Shown piece after piece: positions 30,990 through 39,185 of a stretch of 52,405 nucleotides of DNA (its first letter is position 1; each line of letters starts with the position of its first letter). The notes below the pieces were generated by a model. It was not told the DNA's origin, did no database searches, and saw only the letters and a list, made by a program, of their open reading frames with translations. This stretch comes from Selenomonadaceae bacterium (GTDB lineage: Bacteria; Bacillota; Negativicutes; Selenomonadales; Selenomonadaceae), in the NCBI GenBank assembly GCA_017549815.1, contig JAFYNH010000019.1:1-52405 (forward strand). Direction: 5' to 3'. The translations under genes were made by a program, and so were the position numbers.

Positions 30990-33854
30990 TTAAGTCGCCC
31001 ACTTCATAAGCAAAGATTCTTCCTCTTCCGCGCTAAGTTCGCCGCCTTGAATCATTTTCTGCGCTACTTCCTGCGACTTCGCAAAAAGTTCAACGAAATT
31101 GTAATCGTAAATCTTATCCAGCTCCTGTAAAAGATTTTCCGCCTCGTCAAAAGATTTTTGCTCCAAATTGTTGACGACGCGCCTATCGCAAATCAAGCCC
31201 ATAGCTAAAAGACAAACGCTTATCTCAACGTTATTCAAATTCCGCGAACGAATCACCCTGCATAAGTCGCTGATAATCTGTTCGCGCTTAACGCCGTAAT
31301 TAATCTGTCGGTCGTCGAGCTTGCAGGCAACGCCCAATGCATGAGCCGAAATTTGAATGCCGCTTGCCATGCCCGATAAAACTTTCGCGCAGTCCTTTTT
31401 AAACTCGCTGTAAATCCAATCAATTTCGGTTTTAGTTATCGCGTGCGTGTAAAGATTCGCCATGCGGAATTTCTCGTTGTTGTGCAGGTTGACAAGTTGC
31501 GCAATGTCATTTTTATCGCCGCACATAGACAAGGTATAAACGCATTGGATTTTCGTATTCATTTTCAAGCCCGCTCTGCCCAAAGTTATGCTTGGATTGT
31601 AAAGTTCTTCGTCAAGCTGATAAAGACAAAGTCGCGCCAAACGTCTTTTCTGTTGAATAGTCCAATCGCCGCCGATTTTCCTTGCGATAATCACGCAACG
31701 GAGTTTAAAAGATTCTTCGCGGGAATTCTTAGCGTCGTCAAGCATTTGAAGGAGCGGCTCGGCAAATTCTCTGTGATTACTCGCCGCCAAAATCGTATTC
31801 ACATTAAGCTTGAGCGTCGCGGAAAATTTCATGTTCTCATCTTTATTGCGGCGTCTAAAAGCGTCGTCGACATTGCGGCAGAGGTTGCGAATTGTATTTA
31901 ATTGAGCACGAGCATTAACGCGCCCGCCGAATTTAGCAATGAGTTTAGCCTTCGGACCTTTCTCGACGCCCGTCGCGATTGAAATTGTCGCCGTACCGTG
32001 ATCCATTAATTCAAGCCCGCGTTCGTCTCGACAAGTCGCCGCGTCCATGCGAATAATTTTATCTTCGTCCATAAAAATGCTGAACGTGACAAAGGTATCC
32101 GTCTTCATGCGCGAATATTTTTCGGGGAATTCGATATTGCCCTTCGCAATGATTCTGTAGGAGCCGTCCGCCTCGCAACGCGCAATCGGCACGCTGATAA
32201 CATTTTTACCGGGCGGAAGTCTAAAGCCTGTAAATCTTTCTGAGGTGTAGGGAAGTTCTTTACCGGCGGGAATAATTTCTTCGTAGTTGCCGCCGAACGT
32301 AACCAGATAAAAACTTTCGTTAAGAATGTTGTTGCCGAAAACTACGCCGATTGAACGGGCGGCATTAGTGATATTTCTAGTCGGACGCGCAGATTGTTGC
32401 GGAATTTTAGTCGGAGTTTCTTCGGGCAATTCGTTCTGAAGTTCGTCGGCAAGTTCTTTATCGTACTTATGCAAAAAATAATGATAGACCGCCGCGCCGC
32501 GAGCAACTGTTTGGTCGGGGTCGAGCGCAACTATCGGTTCAAAGCCGAAAAATTTCTTGAGCCGATTGATAACCATGTAAAAGCGCGACATGCCGCCATT
32601 CATAATCACGGCGTCGACCTTGATATTTTCAGTGCCCAATTTAACCGACGCTTTCTTTAGCACGTCGAGAATCGGCAGAATAATATTCTTTTGCTTGCCA
32701 TATTTTTCGGTGACGGCGGCGAGATTTTTAAAGTCGTCAAATTTAAGTTCTTCGCCCATAAAGCCGCGCCAAATATCCTCCAACTGCGCGGCAGTAAAAC
32801 TATCGCTGTAAGCGTAGCCCGTTGTTCCGATATTGCCGCCGACAGGGAAATCTTCTTCCTCGTCGCCCCACCAACCCGAATTGTCGCCGCCGCCGAAAGC
32901 ATCGCTTTTCTGTGCGCTGACTTCAAGTTTCAAATTCTCGGCGTGAATAAGGAGCTGACTCATAACGCTCCTTTCCTCAACGCGAATTTTTTGGACAATA
33001 TCGGCGTGTGTTCCGTACTGCTTCAAATAATGCTCGAACATTACCTTTGCCAAACATAAATCAAAATCGTCGCCGCCCAAAAGGGTATAGCGATTAGTGG
33101 CTATGTCTTGAACTTTTAAAATTTCGGGCGCGTCTTCTCGACGGGAAATTTCATGGAGCGTAATATCGAGAGTGCCGCCGCCTAAGTCGAAAACCATTAC
33201 ATTTTTTTTCGAGCTTAGATTCAAAATTTGTTCGGCAATTTCTCCGTTACGAACTTGATTGATAAAATCGTAAATGACGGCTCGCGGCTCGGATAAGAGG
33301 ATTTGACGCGGGGAGCCGTCCGCCTTGCGGATTTTTATTCCTGCAAGTTCAGCCGCCTTTAAGGTCGCTTGTCTCATTATAAAATCGAAGTTTGCGGGTA
33401 CCGTGATAATCGCGTCGTCAATTTTTTCAAGGTGATAAATTTTGGCGGCATTACGGAGCATATGTTCCAAAATTCTTGCGGAGACTTGTGCGGGCGTTTT
33501 ATCGGGGACATTTGACGAAAGACCTTCGGCAAGCTCCTTTCCCATCTGGCTTTTGATTGATTTAGCGACAAGGTAAGGGCGCAATGGATAACGTCCCTTA
33601 GCGAAGTCGCCGACAATCGGCTGATAATTTTTTTCGTCGTTGTAATAAACACAGCTCGGCAAGATTGGACTTTTTTTCAGCGTGAATTTTGAACCTTGTC
33701 CGGCGTTGAACATGTCAACGGCTCTGTCGAGGTCGACAACTTTGCTGACAATATTTCCGTTGGGGCGGATATTCAAAGTTGCCAGCACGGAATTTGTCGT
33801 GCCCAAATCAATTCCTACGCATAAATCATTATGCTCTTCTCCATTAATAAGCAT
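30990..33854 (-). CDS. Hsp70-like chaperone with long C-terminal extension (954 aa)
   Basis: The actin-like ATPase domain is recognisable: VGIDLGTTNSVLATL (about 13-27), VMVFDLGGGTLDITLHE (about 220), NRYTLLGGDDFD and VIMNGGMSRFYMVINRL ... LDPDQTVARGAAVY (about 415-465). An unusual Gly/Trp/acid-rich insert (GGGDNSGWWGDEEEDF) interrupts subdomain IIB. A DnaK-like but diverged substrate-binding part follows (about 505-650), then about 290 residues of helical, HEAT-like sequence absent from DnaK. It is about 320 residues longer than DnaK, so it is not the housekeeping copy. It lies downstream of a GrpE-like gene in one operon. The target is unknown. Confidence 0.85.
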   Translation of the reverse strand: MLINGEEHNDLCVGIDLGTTNSVLATLNIRPNGNIVSKVVDLDRAVDMFNAGQGSKFTLKKSPILPSCVYYNDEKNYQPIVGDFAKGRYPLRPYLVAKSIKSQMGKELAEGLSSNVPDKTPAQVSARILEHMLRNAAKIYHLEKIDDAIITVPANFDFIMRQATLKAAELAGIKIRKADGSPRQILLSEPRAVIYDFINQVRNGEIAEQILNLSSKKNVMVFDLGGGTLDITLHEISRREDAPEILKVQDIATNRYTLLGGDDFDLCLAKVMFEHYLKQYGTHADIVQKIRVEERSVMSQLLIHAENLKLEVSAQKSDAFGGGDNSGWWGDEEEDFPVGGNIGTTGYAYSDSFTAAQLEDIWRGFMGEELKFDDFKNLAAVTEKYGKQKNIILPILDVLKKASVKLGTENIKVDAVIMNGGMSRFYMVINRLKKFFGFEPIVALDPDQTVARGAAVYHYFLHKYDKELADELQNELPEETPTKIPQQSARPTRNITNAARSIGVVFGNNILNESFYLVTFGGNYEEIIPAGKELPYTSERFTGFRLPPGKNVISVPIARCEADGSYRIIAKGNIEFPEKYSRMKTDTFVTFSIFMDEDKIIRMDAATCRDERGLELMDHGTATISIATGVEKGPKAKLIAKFGGRVNARAQLNTIRNLCRNVDDAFRRRNKDENMKFSATLKLNVNTILAASNHREFAEPLLQMLDDAKNSREESFKLRCVIIARKIGGDWTIQQKRRLARLCLYQLDEELYNPSITLGRAGLKMNTKIQCVYTLSMCGDKNDIAQLVNLHNNEKFRMANLYTHAITKTEIDWIYSEFKKDCAKVLSGMASGIQISAHALGVACKLDDRQINYGVKREQIISDLCRVIRSRNLNNVEISVCLLAMGLICDRRVVNNLEQKSFDEAENLLQELDKIYDYNFVELFAKSQEVAQKMIQGGELSAEEEESLLMKWAT

Positions 33855-33877
33855 AGAGAAAAAACCTCCTTTTTTTT

Positions 33878-33948
33878 CTAGGAACTAGGAACGAGTTTTT
33901 AGGAACTGGTATTAGTTAGTTCCTAGTTCCTACTTCCTAGTTCCTGAC
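33878..33948. repeat. Heptamer hairpin array 3 (GrpE-like to Hsp70-like)
   Basis: Left arm AGGAACT/AGGAACG..., right arm TAGTTCC/TAGTTCC/TACTTCC/TAGTTCC; AGGAACTAGGAAC and GTTCCTAGTTCCT are exact reverse complements. It fills the spacer from just after the GrpE-like stop to the ribosome site of the Hsp70-like gene. Confidence 0.85.
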
Positions 33949-33949
33949 G

Positions 33950-35020
33950 TTAATCAACTTCCTTAAGACGCGGACGCGCAATCTGAACGTCCTTGTCTTT
34001 ATATACCCAACCCGGCGACAAAACTTTAACGCGCTTAACTTCAGTCGTGTTGAGGAAGGGCGAACCTTCATAATCGCAACTTTCAATCTCGTCAAAGCGC
34101 ATGTTCTGAATCGAACCGGGTTTGAGAATCGGATTAATTTCACTGTCGCGAATGAACTGCGCGAGCTTATCAATCAAAATGAACAAGCCGCCAATTTCGG
34201 GTGGGAGCTGAACTTTTTCCTTGCGGAGTTGACGGACGCCATTACGGGCACTCAAAACCGCGTCGAGTATGCAGCCATATTTTTCGGAGTTCAAACGCGA
34301 GAAAAATTCTACCAAATCATCTTGATGACTTTCTTTAATGCGGGCGTCGAATTCGTCTTGCAAATCCTTAAGCAACATATCGGAGCGATTAAGCATGTTT
34401 TCTAAAAGCTCAATCTTTTCCTGTTGCGAATCCTTTTTATCGCCCTTAGAATTATTTTTCGGCTTGAGGCAAATATTTTTAAGAAAATCGCTAGCCTCGT
34501 AGAGCAAATGTTTCATGTAGACGTTGCCGAATTTTTCAACGGAATCGGCGTCGGTGCCGCTATCGAGTTCGGGGTGTTTAACGTAGAGCATGAGGCAAGC
34601 AATACGTTCTTGAATTTTATAGCGTTCGTCGTCGCGAGTTTGGATAGTTTTATTGCGGAGCGTCATGAAGTCATCGTAATCCTTTTGCTTGTGGGATTCG
34701 AGAGCTTTAGCGAAAGCGTTAATTGCGTCTTCCGCCCAATTAATCAGCTCGGCGCGTTTAGCCTGATAGCTCAGACGATTTGCCTTTAAAATTTTGATAA
34801 CGTCGTCATTGCCCATGTTAGTGTCGTAGCGGTCGTTCATTTCTTCGGCGCAACGGCGCGGGTCGAGATTTTTAGCCTCGCAGAAAAGTTTGATAACGCG
34901 GTTTTCCAAAACATAATCGTCGTAAGAGGAAGAGCTGGAAAGATTTTTATTCTTACGTTCAACGGCTTTGTGAAGGTTCTCAATAAATCTTTTAACAATG
35001 GAGTCGGTGATATTTATCAT
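33950..35020 (-). CDS. GrpE-like nucleotide exchange factor with N-terminal extension (356 aa)
   Basis: The C-terminal third resembles GrpE: a helical stretch (LLKDLQDEFDARIKES ... FSRLNSEKYGCILDAV, about 215-260), a four-helix part, then INPILKPGSIQNMRFDEIES and a beta wing ending VKVLSPGWVYKDKDVQIARPRLKEV, matching the GrpE pattern of GY plus RPA/V near the end. The first about 200 residues are extra and helical, with no known domain. GrpE opens the Hsp70 nucleotide pocket to exchange ADP for ATP. Position directly before the Hsp70-like gene suggests a dedicated partner. The assignment rests on the C-terminal wing and context. Confidence 0.65.
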   Translation of the reverse strand: MINITDSIVKRFIENLHKAVERKNKNLSSSSSYDDYVLENRVIKLFCEAKNLDPRRCAEEMNDRYDTNMGNDDVIKILKANRLSYQAKRAELINWAEDAINAFAKALESHKQKDYDDFMTLRNKTIQTRDDERYKIQERIACLMLYVKHPELDSGTDADSVEKFGNVYMKHLLYEASDFLKNICLKPKNNSKGDKKDSQQEKIELLENMLNRSDMLLKDLQDEFDARIKESHQDDLVEFFSRLNSEKYGCILDAVLSARNGVRQLRKEKVQLPPEIGGLFILIDKLAQFIRDSEINPILKPGSIQNMRFDEIESCDYEGSPFLNTTEVKRVKVLSPGWVYKDKDVQIARPRLKEVD

Positions 35021-35038
35021 TAGAAAGTCCTCCTTTTT

Positions 35039-35140
35039 CTAGGAACTAGGAGCGAGTTTCTAGGAACTAGTTTTTACCAGTTCCTGATTCCTAATCCCTA
35101 ATCCCTACTAGTCCCTAGTTCCTAACAACTAGTCCCTACA
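35039..35140. repeat. Heptamer hairpin array 4 (MBL to GrpE-like)
   Basis: The longest array, about 100 bp. Left-arm units TAGGAAC, TAGGAGC, TAGGAAC; right-arm units of TAATCCC, TAGTCCC, TAGTTCC type, able to fold back. It supplies the TAG stop of the MBL gene (35136-35138) and reaches the ribosome site of the GrpE-like gene. Confidence 0.85.
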
Positions 35141-36242
35141 ATTCAAATGGTTCGCAGTTATTTGGGAAAATGAAACTCGTCCTTGAGTCGGGGTCGTTCA
35201 TTAAAATCTGTTCAAGAGTCGTGCCAGCATGGAAAAGTTTATCGGGCGGGCTGTGAACTACTACGCAAGTTTTAGGATTAACTTGGCGAACAAATTCAAC
35301 AGTCGCGGCAAAGTCGTCGTGCAACGAAAAATCGCCGTTCAAAATTTCTAAGCCCGAATGTAAAGGCGGCAGTTGCGTCGATAAAATTACGCAAGGTCCT
35401 CGCGGCAAAAAGTTCAATGAATGATTCTGCTCGCTCATTATCGGGATATGCAGATTTTCAAAGCGGTGGACGATTTTCATAACTCGTTCGTCGATAAAAA
35501 TTTCAGCGTCGGGCAAGAACTTATTAATCAGCGTGATGAGTTCGACGCCCTTGCTAATCTGCGTAACTTGGCAGTAAACCGATTTGCCGCGTCGCAATGC
35601 GTAATGAATTTTGCGCAGAATTCTTTTCAATGCGGAGTCGCTGTCGCCGAAGCGTCGATAATTCGGGTGTCGGGCGTGGAGTCCGCAGAGGATTAAAATA
35701 TCAATCTTAACGTCGGGCAGGAGTGCCGAGCCGACCAGTTGCGTCGGGAATGTCGAATAATCGCCCGTGTACAGAATATTTTTCCCGCGAAAATTTATCA
35801 GCGTCATCATTGCGCCCGGTATATGCCCCGCTTGATGAAAACTTATTCGCAGACGCGGCAGAGGGATTCTTTGCAGGAAGGCGACGCTTGAAATATTTTC
35901 TTCAATGCGTGTAAATCTTTCTTCCAACTGCGCGGATAAAATTTCTCTTGTTATGTCGGTCATGTAGACAACAGCGCGTTCGTTAAGCTCCAAAAAGTCG
36001 GGCAATGCGGCTGAATGGTCAAGGTGCGCGTGCGATAAGAATACATGCGACACTTGATGAAAATCTTGCAGATAGGGCGTTCCGAGCAGTTCGGAAAATT
36101 TTGGCGTGAATTTTATTCCTCGTGTTAAGCCGCATCCGCAATCGAGCAACAAATTATTTTCGCCGAGTTTTAGGAAGTAACAACTTGCTCCGACTTCCTG
36201 CGCTCCGCCCAGCGGCATAAAAATTATTTTCCCGCCCGTCAA
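35136..36242 (-). CDS. Metallo-beta-lactamase fold (beta-CASP-like) hydrolase (368 aa)
   Basis: TTG start at 36242 follows GGAGGTG; the frame to 36290 would contain that site. Zinc motifs: HxHxDH as SHAHLDHSAALPDF, a later His in AGHIPGAMM, and Asp in ILYTGDYS. The C-terminal half has the beta-CASP arrangement (FIDERVMKIVHRF, and late His in CVVVHSPPDK), but the usual ESTYG motif is replaced by LCGLHARHPN. Family members are RNases or DNA-processing nucleases. It is the first gene of the operon with GrpE-like and Hsp70-like genes; its ATPase-chaperone context is unusual. The TAG stop comes from the heptamer array. Confidence 0.8.
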   Translation of the reverse strand: MTGGKIIFMPLGGAQEVGASCYFLKLGENNLLLDCGCGLTRGIKFTPKFSELLGTPYLQDFHQVSHVFLSHAHLDHSAALPDFLELNERAVVYMTDITREILSAQLEERFTRIEENISSVAFLQRIPLPRLRISFHQAGHIPGAMMTLINFRGKNILYTGDYSTFPTQLVGSALLPDVKIDILILCGLHARHPNYRRFGDSDSALKRILRKIHYALRRGKSVYCQVTQISKGVELITLINKFLPDAEIFIDERVMKIVHRFENLHIPIMSEQNHSLNFLPRGPCVILSTQLPPLHSGLEILNGDFSLHDDFAATVEFVRQVNPKTCVVVHSPPDKLFHAGTTLEQILMNDPDSRTSFIFPNNCEPFEL

Positions 36243-36278
36243 TCTTAACACCTCCGCGCTAATGATAACAAAAAAAAC

Positions 36279-36308
36279 TTCGACACGCAAAAAACTTTCT
36301 GATATAAT
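36279..36308 (+). promoter_or_regulatory. tatA promoter
   Basis: TTCGAC (36279-36284), 18-bp spacer ending in TGA, TATAAT (36303-36308), an extended -10 promoter divergent from the MBL gene. Confidence 0.6.
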
Positions 36309-36337
36309 GTCAAAAATTTTTTTGGAGAGTGATAAAA

Positions 36338-36529
36338 ATGTTTGGAATAGGCGTTCCCGAATTGGTTTTGATTTTGATAATTGGCTTGGTAGTTTTCGGA
36401 CCCGGCAAATTGCCCGGCGTTGGCAAGGCTTTAGGACAGAGCATTAAGGAATTCAAGCAGGCGAATTCCGACGACCCGAAAACCATTGACGCTAATGAAC
36501 AGAAAAAAATCGACGCGGAGAAAAAATGA
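36338..36529 (+). CDS. tatA: Sec-independent translocase subunit TatA
   Basis: 63 aa from ATG 36338, 8 bp after GGAGAG; a GTG at 36329 is too close to that site. One N-terminal membrane helix (PELVLILIIGLVVFGPGKLP), the FGPGKLP hinge, an amphipathic helix (VGKALGQSIKEFKQA) and a charged tail. TatA oligomers form the passage for folded proteins with twin-arginine signals. It overlaps tatC by ATGA; no tatB is seen, so this is a minimal TatA-TatC system as in many Firmicutes. Confidence 0.93.
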   Translation: MFGIGVPELVLILIIGLVVFGPGKLPGVGKALGQSIKEFKQANSDDPKTIDANEQKKIDAEKK

Positions 36530-37269
36530 GCGAGCTTGAAAAAAATTCCGCGCAGGAAGTCACGCCCGAAGACGACGGCACAATGTCTTTGACGGCTCAT
36601 CTTGAAGAACTTCGTTCGCGCATTATCAAATCATTGCTTGGAGTCGCCGTTGGAAGTTGTATTGCGTGGTTTTTCCTCGACGAAATTACAAATTGGATGG
36701 TTGCGCCCGTCGGCAAGCTTTACTACATGAAACCCGGCGAGGCATTTTTTACTTATCTCAAAATCGACATTACGGCGGGATTTTTGATTGCCCTGCCGAT
36801 AATTTTTTATCATGCGTGGAAATTTTTCCTGCCCGCGCTGACGAGGGGCGAACGCGCCGTTTTGGGAGTATTAGTACCAGCGTCGGTGATTTTATTTTTT
36901 ATCGGGCTAGCGTTTTCGTTTTTCTTTATCATGCCGACCGCGCTAAAATTTTTTATGGGTTTCGGCGAAGAGAGCGAAAGCCTTCAAGTCATGTTTTCCT
37001 TCGGAAACTATTTTGACTTCGTGATAATGTTCGTGTTGCCGTTCGGGTTTGTGTTCGAGTTGCCGCTGATAATCATTGTGCTTGGCAAGCTTGGGATTTT
37101 AACGAGCGAATGGCTGGGCAAATATCGCCGCTACGTATTTTTCTTTTCGTTTGTAGTTGGCGCGTTAGTCACTTCGCCCGACGTATTTACTCAAGTTGCG
37201 GTGGCTATCCCCGTCGTCATGCTTTACGAAGTCGGCTATTTGGTTGTTAAATATATTTTGCGGAGGTAA
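36526..37269 (+). CDS. tatC: Sec-independent translocase subunit TatC
   Basis: 247 aa, six membrane segments. TatC signature near the N-terminus: TAHLEELRSRIIKSL; then AFFTYLKIDITAGFLIALPIIFYHAWKFFLPALTRGER, with the conserved F..PAL..xER; later FGFVFELPLIIIVLGKLG and VGALVTSPDVFTQVAVAIPVVMLYE. TatC recognises twin-arginine signal peptides. It is followed after 6 bp by a nuclease fragment. Confidence 0.95.
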   Translation: MSELEKNSAQEVTPEDDGTMSLTAHLEELRSRIIKSLLGVAVGSCIAWFFLDEITNWMVAPVGKLYYMKPGEAFFTYLKIDITAGFLIALPIIFYHAWKFFLPALTRGERAVLGVLVPASVILFFIGLAFSFFFIMPTALKFFMGFGEESESLQVMFSFGNYFDFVIMFVLPFGFVFELPLIIIVLGKLGILTSEWLGKYRRYVFFFSFVVGALVTSPDVFTQVAVAIPVVMLYEVGYLVVKYILRR

Positions 37270-37275
37270 TTTGCT

Positions 37276-37551
37276 TTGATAAAGAAGATTTTAACCAAGC
37301 AAGATTTTCTCCAAGAGTTAAAAATTTTTGTTGAGACACTTACAGAAAAAATATCTTCAAACGATGAATGGACAATGCGCGGCGTTATTGACATTTTCGA
37401 GAAAATTTATCCTCTGCCGCCCGATACAAAAGTTCTTTCAAAGATTTTGGAGTTACATCTGTTTCTGCATTTCCTAAGATTTGCTGAGATGATTAATTTC
37501 AATCTAGAGGTAATTGGTAAATTAAAAATGAATAGTAAAGGAGACAAGTAA
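37276..37551 (+). pseudogene. N-terminal fragment resembling an EcoRV-type restriction endonuclease (91 aa)
   Basis: TTG start behind CGGAGG. The segment IDIFEKIYPLPPDTKVLSKILELHL resembles the N-terminal part of EcoRV-fold endonucleases, where the block KIYPL.SDTKVLS.I.EL is characteristic. The frame stops after about 90 residues, before the expected catalytic PD...DxK core, and no methyltransferase gene is nearby. I read it as a decayed remnant of a type II restriction system. The match is from memory of one motif and could be wrong; otherwise it is a small hypothetical protein. Confidence 0.5.
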
Positions 37552-37622
37552 AACGAATTTGATAAAGCGGATAGCTAATGTGTTTTTCTTTACTTGCTTT
37601 TTACCAACAGCACCTAATTCCT

Positions 37623-37644
37623 ATCCCCTAAGCAGGGATTTTTT
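37623..37644 (+). terminator. Terminator after the tat/nuclease fragment unit
   Basis: ATCCC / GGGAT stem with a 7-base loop followed by TTTTTTC, just upstream of the putP promoter. Confidence 0.55.
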
Positions 37645-37646
37645 CA

Positions 37647-37675
37647 TTGCGAAAAACAATCTGCGCGGTTATAAT
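37647..37675 (+). promoter_or_regulatory. putP promoter with the CTGCGCGG octamer in its spacer
   Basis: TTGCGA (37647-37652), 17-bp spacer containing AATCTGCGCGG, TATAAT (37670-37675). Confidence 0.7.
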
Positions 37676-37703
37676 CAGCAAGTTATGAAAGGAGGATTTT
37701 ATT

Positions 37704-39182
37704 TTGACAAATGATGTTGTGATAATTAATACGTTCGTGCTGTATATCGGGCTGATGATGGCGATAGGCGTCTACTACTACAGACGGACGAAAAACATGA
37801 GCGATTATTTTTTAGGCAATCGTAAACTTGGAGCTTGGGTAACGTCGCTTAGCGCGGAGGCGTCCGACATGAGCGGCTGGATGCTTATGGGCGTACCGGG
37901 TTTCGCTTATTTGGCGGGCTTAAATGCGGGCTGGATAGCGATAGGCATTGCAATAGGAACTTGGGCGAATTGGCATTTCGTAGCGGCTCGGCTCCGTCAA
38001 TACACAGAGCTTGCAGGCAACGCCTTGACTCTCCCTGAATTCCTGCAGAATCGCTATAAGGACACAAGCGGTTTATTGCGAATCGTCCCTGCAATTTTTA
38101 TTCTGATATTTTTTATCCTGTACACGTCAAGCGGCTTTGTAGCGGCGGGCAAACTCTTTGAAACGGTTTTTGGCTTGCCATTCCAATACGCAATATTTTT
38201 AGGCGCGGGCTCGGTCGTCTTTTATACTTTAATCGGCGGATTCTTAGCGGTCAGTCGCACGGATTTTATTCAGGGCGTCATGATGTTCTTTGCAATCTTA
38301 ATCGTGCCGACCTGCGCGGCGATGAGCTTAGGCGGCTTTGGCGACACGATAACCGCAATTTCGGCTTACAAGTCAACGCTGTTTGAGCCGTTCTTGAAAC
38401 CAGACGGTACGACTTTAGGGGCGATAGAATTAATTTCGCTGTTAGCGTGGGGCATAGGATACTTCGGACAGCCGCACATTTTGGTTAGGTTCATGGCGAT
38501 AAAATCAACAAAAGAAATTCCACAAGCAACGCATATCGCGATGACGTGGGTTATTTTGAGCTTAGCGGCGGCGGTCGCAGTTGGCATGGTCGGCACTGTC
38601 TATGTAACGACTCCGCTTGAAGGCACCAACTCCGAAACGGTTTTCCTTGTCATGACGAATCAACTTTTCCCGCCGATAATCGCGGGTTTAGTATTGAGCG
38701 CAGTTTTGGCGGCGATTATGTCAACGGCGTCGAGTCAATTATTAGTCGCGGCGTCGGCGTTCGCGCAAGACTTTTATAAAACGCTGATTCGCAAAGATGC
38801 TAATCAAACCGAACTCGTATGGATTTCGCGGGCGTCGGTCTTAATCATTGCGTCAATAGCTGTGTTCTTAGGCTTTAATCCTGACAGCTTTATCCTCGAT
38901 ATGGTTGCCTATGCATGGGCGGGATTTGGCGCGGCGTTTGGTCCGGCATTGCTTATGAGTTTATTTTGGCGCAGGACGACGCGAATCGGAGTTATTGCGG
39001 GCATAATCGCGGGTGGCATGACGGTTTTGATTTGGAAACAATTTGAGCTGTTCGGGCTTTATGAAATTGTACCGGGCTTTATCTTCGCGCTGATTACGAT
39101 TTACATTGTGAGCAAATTTGACGTGGAGCCGAGTAGCGAAATTTTGAATACCTTCGATAAGGTCGGCAAGAGTAGGATTTAA
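37704..39182 (+). CDS. putP: Sodium/proline symporter (SSS family)
   Basis: 492 aa, about 13 membrane segments. TTG start after AAAGGAGG. PutP-type features: YRRTKNMSDYFLGNRKLGAWVTSLSAEASDMSGWMLMGVPG, with the ASDMSGW block, GGFLAVSRTDFIQG, the IGYFGQPHILVRFMAI segment and a helix with MSTASSQLLVAASAFAQD. It imports proline with Na+. It is transcribed alone or with the downstream lipoprotein, which starts 3 bp after its stop. Specificity for proline rather than another solute is inferred from the close family match. Confidence 0.9.
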   Translation: MTNDVVIINTFVLYIGLMMAIGVYYYRRTKNMSDYFLGNRKLGAWVTSLSAEASDMSGWMLMGVPGFAYLAGLNAGWIAIGIAIGTWANWHFVAARLRQYTELAGNALTLPEFLQNRYKDTSGLLRIVPAIFILIFFILYTSSGFVAAGKLFETVFGLPFQYAIFLGAGSVVFYTLIGGFLAVSRTDFIQGVMMFFAILIVPTCAAMSLGGFGDTITAISAYKSTLFEPFLKPDGTTLGAIELISLLAWGIGYFGQPHILVRFMAIKSTKEIPQATHIAMTWVILSLAAAVAVGMVGTVYVTTPLEGTNSETVFLVMTNQLFPPIIAGLVLSAVLAAIMSTASSQLLVAASAFAQDFYKTLIRKDANQTELVWISRASVLIIASIAVFLGFNPDSFILDMVAYAWAGFGAAFGPALLMSLFWRRTTRIGVIAGIIAGGMTVLIWKQFELFGLYEIVPGFIFALITIYIVSKFDVEPSSEILNTFDKVGKSRI

Positions 39183-39185
39183 ATC

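Larger units (their letters stand above)
29539..30990 (-). mobile_element. Solo TnpB (IS1341-type) element
   Basis: The element contains tnpB without a tnpA transposase and lies between the Hsp70-like and TadG-like genes. Its exact ends are not certain. The right-end side has a CATGGAC/GTCTATG hairpin (about 29562-29579) and a GTGAA-rich hairpin (about 29594-29612). The left-end side is the gene-free stretch 30853-30989. It would need TnpA from elsewhere to move. Confidence 0.6.

Noticed and set aside
29539..30990. Full IS605 element with TnpA
   Set aside because: No Y1 transposase gene with HUH motif is present on either side of tnpB.
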